The translations under genes and the position numbers were made by a program. Shown in pieces: positions 1 through 8,524 of a DNA stretch of 52,500 nucleotides (position 1 is its first letter; each line of letters starts with the position of its first letter). Below the pieces are notes generated by a model, which had not been told where the DNA came from, searched no databases, and saw nothing but the letters and a program-made list of their open reading frames with translations. The stretch comes from Mesostigma viride (Eukaryota > Streptophyta > Mesostigmatophyceae > Mesostigmatales > Mesostigmataceae), in the NCBI GenBank assembly GCA_009746045.1, contig RPFO01000017.1, forward strand, positions 1-52,500, given 5' to 3'.

Positions 1-211
1 TTGTTGTTGTTGTGTTTGCAGCCCCGTGCCCGCTGGACCGCCTTGGATGACCTCGGGCACGATTTTGAGCGTGCGAGCGCGGTGGCGGCCTCCTTCTCGT
101 CGTCAGAGAGGTTCAGAGAGTGCATTTCCGGATCGCAAGGAGTGCCTGATCCTTAGCCTTAGTCTGAGCCTGAGCCTGAGCGGCCTCGCACAAAACGGAG
201 AAGGCGTCCAT
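1..211 (-). CDS. Partial Gln/Ala-rich small ORF, left-edge gene (gene A0)
   Basis: A reading frame opens at an ATG (211 to 209) with MDAFSVLCEAAQAQAQ and stops at 113. Other frames continue coding-like sequence leftwards (NLSDDEKEAATALARSK, then IVPEVIQGGPAGTGLQ), so the gene seems to run off the window with one or two single-base frame changes. No family is recognised. It is divergent from gene A and shares the 212-700 control region with it. On the plus strand the first 20 bases resemble a T-rich 3' splice site, so an unrelated plus-strand exon cannot be excluded. Low confidence. Confidence 0.3.
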
Positions 212-700
212 GTCTGTTGTGTAGGAGTGTTGGCCTATGGCTGTTCGTGTGTGCGTGTGCGTCTGTGCGTGTTTCCTTGCGCGTTGGAGTGTTTTTGTCC
301 TTTCCCGTGGGTCTCGCGTGTGGTGGCTGGACCAATGGGCGCTCGGCGGCGGTGGTCGTAACGGTCTTTCTGCCCCGCGTCCCGGCCTGTCCAATGGCGC
401 GTGCACGGGATCTCGTAACCGCCTGCGCGTGTCGTGTCCGTTCCGTCCTTCTCGGTCTACGAGTGGCGGCTGGCGGCCGGTGGTGACGCACGGGATCTCT
501 TTCCGGATCCGCTGACAAGATCTCGTGGCGGGCCGCGGAATCTTCTAGAAGTTTCCAGCGGGCGCGACGCCATCCGTTTTCGTCCAATGGGAGCGCACGG
601 GAATCGAGGCCGGTCCGCGTGAAAGTGCGTGGTCCCCTCGGACTTGGCCATCTCACTCACGCATCACAGCTATCGTTCTTCCTTGCTTTCTTTCTGGCTA
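212..700. promoter_or_regulatory. Divergent control region with a four-unit heat-shock-element-like array
   Basis: At 538-555 GAA, TTC, GAA and TTC occur at perfect 5-bp steps (GAA 538-540, TTC 543-545, GAA 548-550, TTC 553-555). This is the canonical HSE arrangement bound by heat shock factor. The region also has three copies of a CACGGGA core (about 407, 489 and 598). It lies between the minus-strand frame starting at 211 and the plus-strand gene starting near 701. Function is inferred from the motif only. Confidence 0.5.
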
Positions 701-1571
701 TGGCTTCCTCCGCCCGTTTCCTGTATTGCAAACAAGTGCAACCTGGCGTTCCCCGAGTCTTATTTCGTGTCCGCCCGCTTGGCGAACGGGTTCACGCTGG
801 CGTGCCTTTCTTGCCGCGAAACTCAGAACAAGCAGGCCCGCCTTCGCAAGGCCCGCGCGAAGGAGATGCAGCGGGACGAGGAGGAGGACTACGAGAACGT
901 GCCCTCCTTCAAGCTACAGCTCCTCTGAGGGCGGCTCCTCCGAGATTTCCTCACTTCCTCTGTTGTGGCCGCTGACGCCGTTTCCGAGTCGTCTTCTGAC
1001 GCTGAGTCGGAGCCGGCTCGCCTCCCTTCTCCTCGCACTCCGTGCGCCCCTTGCATGCCGGCTCCTTTCCGCCGCTGCCTTCGGTGAAGGGCAAGAACCC
1101 GCACCTGCGCCCTCACGACGGATGGGCGCTCCGTGAAGGACAGCTCTCGCCGCGAGTTGCGCGGCTGCCGTCGCCGTCTGTCTCCCTACTTCCGCGGTTC
1201 TCCTCCCAAGTCTCGGAGGCGCACGTGCAGGACGACGAGGTGCTCGTTGGGGCGCCTTCGAGGGTCCGTGAAGGATCTTTTGAGCGGTCCCGCATCCAGC
1301 GCAGCGACCGCGAGATCCGCGAGGCTATCGATCTGATGGCCGCCGAGGAGGAGAAGTCTCTCGCTCCCGCCCCCGCTCCTTGCGCTCTGGAGGAGGAGGA
1401 TATGTTTTCGGCGATGGCCCCTTCCGCGTGGAGGACATGGACCTGGACCTGGACTTGGAGCGTCTGGGCGAGGACCTTTTTCTGCGACTTCCGTTGGGCG
1501 CTCTTTCCTTGGAGGACATTGCTGGGCTCGAGAAGGTGGAGAAGGAGCGTTGTTCCTCCCCTTCGAGCTGA
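701..1571 (+). pseudogene. Frameshifted zinc-finger/acidic protein gene (gene A)
   Basis: Starting at the ATG at 701 (MASSARF, like the MASSRK start of gene B), the frame must shift once near 735 to give a CKQC...CLSC finger (YCKQ, then CNLAFPESYFV, then LACLSCRETQNKQARLRKAR). CxxC...F...CxxCR followed by basic residues is common in small zinc-finger and HNH-associated proteins of giant viruses and some protists. Further coding-like segments lie in other frames: Ser/Glu-rich about 950-1090, DREIREAIDLMAAEEE about 1300-1400, and an Asp/Leu-rich acidic tail (MDLDLDLERLGEDLF) ending at 1571. At least three frame changes are needed. It is therefore either a decayed gene or poorly base-called. Function unknown; DNA or RNA binding is a guess from the finger. 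Confidence 0.4.
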
Positions 1572-1634
1572 AGAATTGAAGTCCTCGGGCCGTTGTTTTG
1601 CCCTTTCCACGGGGCTTGCTTCCCCATGTATGAT

Positions 1635-1640
1635 AATAAA
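1635..1640 (+). terminator. AATAAA polyadenylation signal after gene A
   Basis: AATAAA lies about 64 nt after the acidic C-terminal stop of gene A. This supports a polyadenylated plus-strand transcript ending here and agrees with the last frame chosen for gene A. Confidence 0.4.
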
Positions 1641-1788
1641 GTACATTTCCTCCCATTTGATTGGCTCCAACTCATGTGCACTAGGTAGTTCCGCGGCCTC
1701 GCGTATCTGTACTAGGAACTTGCTACACCCGCCAAATCCGAGCGATCCGATTGGCTGCTAGTAGACGTACTTTGGATATCTACCAATA

Positions 1789-2264
1789 GGGATAGCATCA
1801 CCAGCATCACCACTTTGACTCATTTCACACGGGAATGGTGATGGTGACGCTGGTGATGCTGATTTTTACGTTTCGGAAATAGTGGAGACCATTTTATTCT
1901 ATGGAAAGTTGCACTCAATTTTTATGGTCAGCGATGGAGTATAAATTATATGACCGTTGCATTCAAAATTTTATGGTCAGCGATGGAGTATAATTTATTA
2001 TGACCGTTGCATTCAAAATTTTATGGTCAGCGATGGAGTATAATTTATATGACCGTTGCATTCAAAATTTATGGTCAGCGACAGAATATTAATTCTGGCA
2101 TATGTCATCACGAAATGGAATTGGAATTGAAATATGATACACTTCTCCCATAGAATAAAAATGGTCTCCACTATTTCCGAAACGCAAAAATCAGCATCAC
2201 CAGCGTCACCATCACCATTCCCGTGTAAAACCCTGAACAATGGTGATGCTGGTGATGCTATCCC
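1789..2264. mobile_element. Foldback MITE-like element with TA target duplication
   Basis: Terminal inverted repeats of about 116 bp (1789-1904 and 2148-2264) start with GGGATAGCATCACCAGCATC and end with its complement. Outer and inner parts match closely; a short stretch about 30 bp in has diverged. Both ends are flanked by TA (1787-1788 and 2265-2266), as expected for a Tc1/mariner-type or other TA-targeting element. No transposase is encoded, so it would be non-autonomous. The centre holds AT-rich tandem repeats. It sits between the 3' ends of genes A and B. Confidence 0.75.
1924..2095. repeat. About 49-bp AT-rich tandem repeat inside the MITE
   Basis: Units start with ATGGTCAGCGATGGAGTATA at 1924, 1973, 2023 and 2071, giving about 3.5 copies of 48-50 bp. 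Each unit also holds TGACC/GGTCA half-sites in opposite orientation. Confidence 0.8.
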
Positions 2265-2334
2265 TACTGGATAATACTTCAAGTATCTAAACAACGTCCA
2301 ATCAGAATACGCCATTAAAACCTCTTGCCCATGG

Positions 2335-2997
2335 CTAGGAGATGCTAGCAGATGTCTTATCAGTAGCAACCACTGGGAACGCTGCAACTGTCCTTTTACG
2401 CTGCGGCTTCTCAAGGACTTGGCGTTCTTCAGCGGACTTGCGCAGCCGCATCTTTCGTTTCAGGACCTCCTGTTCTGACCGCGGCGGCCTCGTGCGCCTC
2501 CAAGCGGGGTAGACGTTCCTGTGGTGCAGTTTCTTCAGCGTCTCCTCCACCGACTGCGAAGGGCCCCGCTCGGTGTACATGTGATCGATGTACCACTCTT
2601 TGCCGTAGGTTTCCCACGCCATCCCCCCCTCGAACCGGTCCTCCAAGTGGCGGATCAAGCCCGGCATGTCGATCCCCAGCGCATCTCGCACCTCGTCCCT
2701 GCTGAAAACGCCGAGTCGTTTGGTGGCGCACAGAAACAGGTGCTCGAAGACGACTGTCTCGGGATTGCACACGATGCATTCGTCTCTGTGAACTTTCGGG
2801 TGTAGCTCGCAACCCTCGATGGCGCACTCGGAACAAGGTGTGGCGAATCCGTGGGGGCACGCGTCTTTACGGATATACTCGCACTGGCCGATGCCGCAAA
2901 CTTTGCACGCGTACTTGGCCTCGTGGTCACACACGTATTTCGCTGTTTGAGCCCAGGAGCTCCCCCACTCGGGGTTACTCTTCCTCGAGGAAGCCAT
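2335..2997 (-). CDS. Cys-rich protein with HNH endonuclease-like C-terminal block (gene B)
   Basis: The frame gives 220 residues from the ATG at 2997 (MASSRKSNPEWG); a longer frame upstream enters the promoter and is disfavoured. Residues 23-77 are Cys/His-rich (CDHEAKYACKVC, CPHGFATPCSEC, CELHPKVH, CIVC) and probably bind several zinc ions. Residues 114-165 match the pattern of virus and phage HNH nucleases: LIRHLEDRFEGGMAWETYG, then WYIDHM (H139), then HHRNVYPAW (N161). In those families the pattern is H(L)E..F..GM.WEN.G..WHIDH followed by NLQPLW. The last catalytic Asn/His is not obvious, so activity is uncertain. A basic tail (KRKMRLRK, KPQRKR) could bind DNA. It is divergent from gene C. 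A homing-type or replication nuclease role is inferred. Confidence 0.65.
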   Translation of the reverse strand: MASSRKSNPEWGSSWAQTAKYVCDHEAKYACKVCGIGQCEYIRKDACPHGFATPCSECAIEGCELHPKVHRDECIVCNPETVVFEHLFLCATKRLGVFSRDEVRDALGIDMPGLIRHLEDRFEGGMAWETYGKEWYIDHMYTERGPSQSVEETLKKLHHRNVYPAWRRTRPPRSEQEVLKRKMRLRKSAEERQVLEKPQRKRTVAAFPVVATDKTSASIS

Positions 2998-3492
2998 GGC
3001 GTCTCTCTCTCTCTCGCTCTCACTATCTCTGTCCCCCTCCCCTTTCATGCCCGGAGAAAGGGACGCGCGCCTTCGCCAGCCTTCCAGAAACGCCTCTGCC
3101 GGTAGTATCCGCCAATAGAAACGCGAGGAATGCGACCCCGTGAGTCGCCACGCGGAACCTCCTAGAAGCGCGCGCCGACAGCGGGTCGTTCGGACCCAGC
3201 GAGCCACCGTGGACGCGCCGCGCCAAAAGGCCCGTGAGTCAGCACGAGGAACTTTCTAGAAGCGCCGCGCCGGACGCGGCCTTTCCGGTCCCGTGAGTCA
3301 GCACGCGGAACCGGACCGGAGTTTCTAGAAGCGCCGCGCCGGACGCGGCCCACCCGTGGATGGACCAATCCCGTGCGTCCGCCGCCACCCGTGGAAAATC
3401 ACAAAGACTGTGGACAGCCACGGGGAAGCCATCTCACGCAAGACCAACCAGCGAGCCAGAAAACAAACGCCTTCTCTTTTCACGACATAGCC
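2998..3492. promoter_or_regulatory. Bidirectional B/C promoter with repeated HSE-like blocks
   Basis: Three related blocks contain TAGAAGCG. The one at 3249-3261 is a perfect three-unit heat-shock element (GAA 3249, TTC 3254, GAA 3259). The others, at 3155-3167 (GAA, TCC, GAA) and 3318-3330 (GGA, TTC, GAA), have one degenerate unit each. The blocks are embedded in repeats of CCGTGAGTCAGCACG and GCCGCGCCGGACGCGGCC. A CATAGCC motif sits immediately before the gene C start codon. Confidence 0.55.
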
Positions 3493-4601
3493 ATGGCCAT
3501 CACCACGCGCTCCATGGCCTCCATGCGCAGGCGCTCCTCGCGCAAGCCGGTGCCAAAGCTGCGAGACGGATTCGTGCAGTTCATGGTGGGCGCCCACCTG
3601 GCCAGGAAGCAAGCGCCCCTCCGCAAGCGCAAAGCCGTCAAGGGATGCCGCCTCCGCTGCTGCGACCCCAACGCCGTCCTCTGCCCCTCCTCGCCTCTGC
3701 CGGAGGAGCGCGAGTACGGCATCACCGACCTGGTCCCCGACCCTGACGAGTCCGTGGCCCCCTTCGACTACGAGCAGGCCGTCAGAGACCACTACCCCTG
3801 CGACAAGTGCCACCAAAAGGGCCCGGACAGCATCTTGATGCGACACAACCCCAGGAACAAGATGGGCTCCATGGACGACATCCTCTGCGAGGAGTGCCTC
3901 GTCTCCTGCATCAGCATCATCATGGACGAGGGCAGGGACTCCGAGTACCGCAAGAAGTACATGTCCCAGTGGATCAGGGTGCCCGTGCCCAAGCCGGAAA
4001 CCAGCCGCCCGCTCGTCCCGCTGGAACAAGGGGGCAGTACAGGTGCCGCGAGTGCAAGACCATGCCAAACAAGGTCGCCTTCCGCGTCCTGCACAAGGAG
4101 GGGGACACCGAGCCAGGGATCTACTGCGAGCCCTGCGTCAACAGGCAGGTCGTGGCCATCATGCGCAAAGGAAACCACCAGGACTTCGACCCCATGGTCG
4201 CCAGCTGCGAGGACGTCCTGCGCCGCTTCAAGCTGGACGAGGACTTGGCGCGCATCTGCTCCTCCCTCGCCCCCTCCTACAACTTCCCCTACTACGACCA
4301 GTGGCCGCCCGCGAGGTGCGAGAGCTGCAAGCGCGAGTTCGAGCACCACGCCATGTCCGCCTACATGATGTACATCCCTCAGGAGGGCACCATGGGCGTG
4401 GCCTGCCACTTCTGCGCCAGGAACGTGCACAGGAAGGCCCTCATCAAGTTCGACGGATACAGCTTCGACAACCGCTTCAAGGCGTGGTACCAGGACGGAG
4501 AAAACAACAAGCTATCCGGGTTCGTAGCGCCCCTCACGGACATCACCACCCTCCTGGGCGTGCACGCCATCGGCGCCCCTGTGCCGGTCGACTACGATTA
4601 A
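3493..4601 (+). CDS. Three-finger zinc-ribbon-like protein, one frameshift (gene C)
   Basis: The ATG at 3493 (MAITTRSMASMRRRSSRK) opens a basic N-terminus. Three paired-cysteine units follow: CDKC (103-106) with CEEC (132-135); CREC with CEPC; CESC with CHFC. The middle one begins right after a frame change at the G5 run 4030-4034. The first frame ends as PLEQGG and the next continues as QYRCRECKTMP; one extra G would join them into about 369 codons. No splice site pair explains the change. The spacing (CxxC-x18-30-CxxC) and the F/W residues after the first pair resemble treble-clef or HNH-type fingers. The C-terminus is intact and ends PVPVDYD. Nucleic-acid or protein binding is inferred; family unknown. 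Confidence 0.6.
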
Positions 4602-4727
4602 ACAGCCTCATTGTATCAGTAGCCACAAGTGCACACATAGCCCAGCCCTCATCAATAGACAAGTCTCTGCCTGTAAATTATTAACTTGTAATGAAAAAAC
4701 GATTCGTGCATGCCCACATCTCATGCA

Positions 4728-4759
4728 GTGCCACGGGACTTAGAAAAATCCCGTGGCAC
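4728..4759. terminator. Perfect 11-bp stem hairpin 3' of gene C
   Basis: GTGCCACGGGA (4728-4738) pairs with TCCCGTGGCAC (4749-4759) around a 10-nt A-rich loop. It lies 127 nt after the gene C stop and before the inverted-repeat arm. Palindromic 3' hairpins mark transcript ends in Mimivirus-like viruses; that role here is inferred. Confidence 0.5.
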
Positions 4760-5130
4760 ACAAAAGATAGGGGGGAACATGGGGTCACCCTCGCGGAGCG
4801 TAGTAAGGGCCCGCAGGTGTGTTGACACGGGAAAATGGGGTTTACCCCCTTACTACAAAAACCCAAGGTGACCCCAAGGGTGGGCACCTGGGACACATGG
4901 ATCCACGGGAAAATCATCACAAGTGGCCAGGGTGTGACAGTAGCCAGCCTAACATCACAATCCCGTGGGGGTGCATGGACATGTGTGCAATCCATTCATT
5001 ATTATTCATAATAAAATCCAAGTACACATTGTGATGCCATGAAATGACTCAATGATGCAAACAGTGTCCATTGCTTTATTCATTTATTCAAAAACAGCTG
5101 TCCTTCATGAACTGTCAAGCCACCAAATGT

Positions 5131-6130
5131 CTACGTCTTCTTCTGGGCGGCCTGGGCGGCCATGCTCTCTGCGATTTGAGCGGGTGTGAACCCCATAGTC
5201 GCCATGTGGTTCAACATCCTCTGCAGGGTGTCTAGTCCAGCAGCAACTTGAGCGTTACTAGGGACAGGCTTGCTCCCTGAACCCTGCCCAGCTGCTGGCT
5301 TCTCCTGCCCAGCTGCTGGCTCCTCCACAGGAGTGACAGGTGCAGGCTTCTCCTCCTCGCTGGCGGGTGCAGTCTTCTTTCCAGCACTGGGTGCAGGCTT
5401 CTCCTCAGCACCGGCTGCAGTCTTCTGGGAAGGGACGGGGGTCTTCTTGATAGCGAATGACCTGTCCGCCGGGCTCGGCGTGATCTTTGTTAGCTTTACG
5501 CGTCGTCCCACCGGGGGGACTTCATTGCCCTCTTTGAGGAGGGAGTGGATCCCTCCTCCTTCTTCACCACAACCTCCCATTGCATGGGAGGGGCTTCCTC
5601 GCCCACATCGACCACCTCCTGTCCCTGGAGACACTCCTCATGCCGGACGTGCTCACGCCATGAATCACGCGCCATCTTGGCCGTCACCTTGTTGCCATTG
5701 CCGTTTCCAGGGCTCCCTCTGAAATTCTTGAGGAAATCGCGCATGCGCGCGTCATACTGAATATCGATTTTAGACATAGGGAGCCATGCCTGTGTCGCAT
5801 CTGAAAACATGGTCTTGACGTGAAGCGAGCCTGCTTCGAACTTGACTCCAGTAAACCTGTCGATTTTGCCATCGTCGAACTGCGTCTGAACACGCTCCTC
5901 CTCCTCGTCATCCTCATCTGACGAGGAGGAGGAGGAGACGATGTCGGCATGTGTTGCCGCCCCCCCTGGATGGCCTTGGCCCTAGTGTTTCTCTTCGAAA
6001 TGTCGTCTACTGTCTCCTGGAGTATATCTCCTACAGCGTGAAATAGAGCGGCGATCGGCAGCCGCTTCGCCTGCCTCACGTTATCCTTCATAATATCGCT
6101 ATCCTTCATCGCACCTGGGCTATCGTTCAT
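5131..6130 (-). pseudogene. Gene D, left copy: acidic/Ala-Pro-rich protein, two frame breaks
   Basis: Left-arm copy of gene D (see 14223-15223). It starts at 6130 (MNDSPGAMKDSDIMKD) and ends at 5131. Two frame breaks occur. The first, at the C7 run 5960-5966, is shared with the right copy. The second, at the G6 run 5513-5518, is unique to this copy: the right arm has seven bases there and reads through. Unless corrected, this copy would lose the C-terminal Lys/Ala/Pro-rich region and final helix. On the minus strand an AATAAA follows the stop. A TATA-like TATATAATG lies about 160 nt upstream. Confidence 0.6.
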
Positions 6131-6653
6131 CGTGTCACTTCTCTTCTCGTTGCTTGATCAATTAATTAATTGCACGCATGCACGCCGCCTTTGATTCATT
6201 TTGTATATGTTTACCACCCCCAAAATTCGACAATTTGCCAAGTGGGCCGCCAGCCACCCCCTTACAATTCGTTCCAAGTTCAGAATGTACATTATATACG
6301 ATTCTGATGCGTGATACTGCATTCGTACGGTGCAAGTACCATATTCTGGCGTCGTACGGTGCAGTATAGGCGCGGGTCTGAATTCGGCGGTCCCGGACTT
6401 GAGAAAATTGCCTAAGTCCCAAACACTAAGGCGTATGGGCCTGCTACCTAAGTGCACAGGCCAAAGTACTTGTCCAAATTGTAATTAAATTATATATCCA
6501 TGCAAGGCTTGATAAGCACATTGTTCGTGAATGTTTGCATGCAAAAAACTTTTATTATTTCAATAAAATCATGAGTAAATATATGAAAATGCACAAGGTC
6601 CCACGGGACTTGCCCTATACTGACTACCATGCGTGCTAGTGTACATCACAAAT

Positions 6654-6675
6654 GACAAAGTCCTAGGGACTTGTC
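6654..6675. terminator. Hairpin just 3' of gene E (left copy)
   Basis: GACAAAGTCC and GGGACTTGTC form an almost perfect inverted repeat immediately beyond the gene E stop codon (6677-6679, minus strand). A second, weaker CAAG..CCC/GGG..CTTG hairpin lies about 40-60 nt further on, and an AATAAA follows near 6551-6556. The mirror copy is at 13678-13699. Confidence 0.4.
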
Positions 6676-6676
6676 T

Positions 6677-7791
6677 CTAGTCCCCCTTCATGGAGCAGGG
6701 CCTCATGGAGGGGTTGGAGCCAGACGGGCCAGCTCGAAAACGCTGGGAGGGGTTGGCACCACGGAAGACCTTCTCCTTCTTCACGACTGGCTCCTCAGAG
6801 GTGGGGGGGGAGTCAGCAGGGCGCTTTCCCTTGAGGAAGTCGCTCTTGGGGACCTCCACAACGTCGTCATCGTCATCCTCCACCTCGATGACCTTGGGGG
6901 CCATCTTGGAAGGCGTGGTCTTCACCCTCCTGCAGGTGGGCTCCTCCTCCTCCTCCTCCTCCTCCTCCTCCTTGACCACAGCCTCCTGGGGCTGCTGCTC
7001 CTCCTCCTCCTCGGGATCCCGCTCGAACTGGTACCACGGGTCCTCCGCGTCGTCCAACGGCTCCTCGTCGTCCTCGTCCTTCTCAGACTCGAGGGCCCCC
7101 ACCTCAGCGTCAGACTCGTCCTGGATTTCCTGGAGGCGCCTGCGTGCCTCCTCCTGGATCGCCTTCCTCCTCTCGTCCCTGTCCGCCTTCCTCACTTGCC
7201 ACTTGAGTGGCATGTTGTAGCGAGGGTCGGACTCGCAGGGGTCCACGGGCCTGGGGATGTTCGGAGCAGTGAAGACGTTCTCCTCCTTGGAGAAGAAGCA
7301 ATTGACGCAGAGCTCGCGCTTCCAGTTGGCGTTGGGGAAGAAAGCCCACGGAGCGGTCTCATCCCCGCACTCTGGGCACTCGGGGGGAAAATCGGCTTGT
7401 GGTCGATCTCGTTGTTCTGCAAAGTGGGGCGGGCAGCACAAAAAATGACAAGGGGCAGTGCGTCTTGTTAGAATCCACAGGAGGAGTGCAAAAATGCAGC
7501 CAAAGTCAGCAAAAAACGCAAGGAAAAGAAGTTTACCTCGAGCATGTGCTCGCAGAGGATGCATTCCGTGTGGTAGCCACCGATATCCTCGGGGACCTTG
7601 CGAAACTTGTCAATGGGGAGCAAGGTATTGCAACAAATGCAAATGGACAGCACTTCTGCGACTGGCTTGTTTTCCTTGTTCCTTTTTGCGAGAGCTGCGT
7701 CAAAAGCGTCGTGGAGCTTGTCTGTCATATCGTGGACTTTGACTCCATTGCCTGGGTAAGCGCGGACTGGGAAACGCTTAGTGCGGGCCAT
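6677..7791 (-). CDS. Gene E, left copy: spliced double zinc-finger acidic protein
   Basis: Identical to the right copy at 12562-13676, where the domain account is given. On this strand exon 1 is 7791-7537, the intron 7536-7417 and exon 2 7416-6677. It is divergent from gene F across the 7792-8524 promoter. The coding frame needs one extra C/G at the homopolymer 7382-7387, as in the other copy. Confidence 0.65.
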
Positions 7792-8524
7792 TGTGTTTTG
7801 GTGCTAAGGGGTTGGTTTTGCTGAGAGCTTTTTGGCTATGGCGGTTTGGCTTGCAGAATGCCCTTGGATGCAAAGGGGGAAGTGTTTTATACCTTCCCCG
7901 TGGATGACGCATGGGACTTGTGAAAAATCCTGTGGTCGCCGCTGTGACAGGCTGGTAACGGCAAAACGGCCGTGGAAATCCACGCGGTGAAGGCCGCGGG
8001 CCGCGTGAATCCGCGGGAAATCTGATACGAAACCGCCTTTCCCGCGTCACGCCACGCTGGACTGGCATGTAACCGCCGTTTCCCGCGGCACTCCACGCTG
8101 GACAAGTTCAGAAAACCGCCGTTTCCCGCGTCACGCCACGCTGGCCTGGCATGTAACCGCCGTTTCCCGCGGCACGCCACGCTGGACCGGCACGTAACGG
8201 CCGTTTCCCGCGGCACGCCACGCTAAAATCGTGAAGTAACCGCCACGCCAACTTGTCAGTCCCGAGCCGCGGCACGAGAAAACGGAGATCCCGAGATCTT
8301 CCAGCGGATTTTTTTGGCGTGATTCCATGTACGGCGTGCTGTCTCACGGGAAATCTCCTGCAAAACGCCTGTTCAGGCCAATCGCACGGTCACAAATCGC
8401 CCAAAAACTTTGAGGCGGAGAAGGGTCTTCGAAGTGTATATGTGCCCAACCACCACGCCTCCACGAGCACTCACCACTACACACCGCCATAGCCAAGAAA
8501 GCTCACTACATCTCTCAGAACACG
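7792..8524. promoter_or_regulatory. Bidirectional E/F promoter with E2F-type site array (left)
   Basis: TTTCCCGC, the consensus E2F site, occurs at 8038, 8079, 8122, 8163 and 8204 (steps 41, 43, 41, 41), plus one inverted copy (GCGGGAAA) at 8013. Each sits in a repeat reading about CGTTTCCCGCGGCACGCC. TATA-like boxes face each way: TATAAAAC on the minus strand near 7885-7891 for gene E, and GTATATG at 8436-8442 for gene F. A common core CCGCCATAGCCAA lies about 45 nt downstream of each TATA and 40-50 nt before each start codon (minus strand near 7833-7845; plus strand 8484-8496). The matching spacing supports real promoters. Confidence 0.7.

Noticed and set aside
6671-7471. 266-codon Leu-rich frame antisense to gene E (and mirror 12882-13682)
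   Set aside because: It is the reverse of Glu/Asp-rich coding DNA (CTC/CTT codons). Gene E on the other strand has fingers, introns and a promoter.
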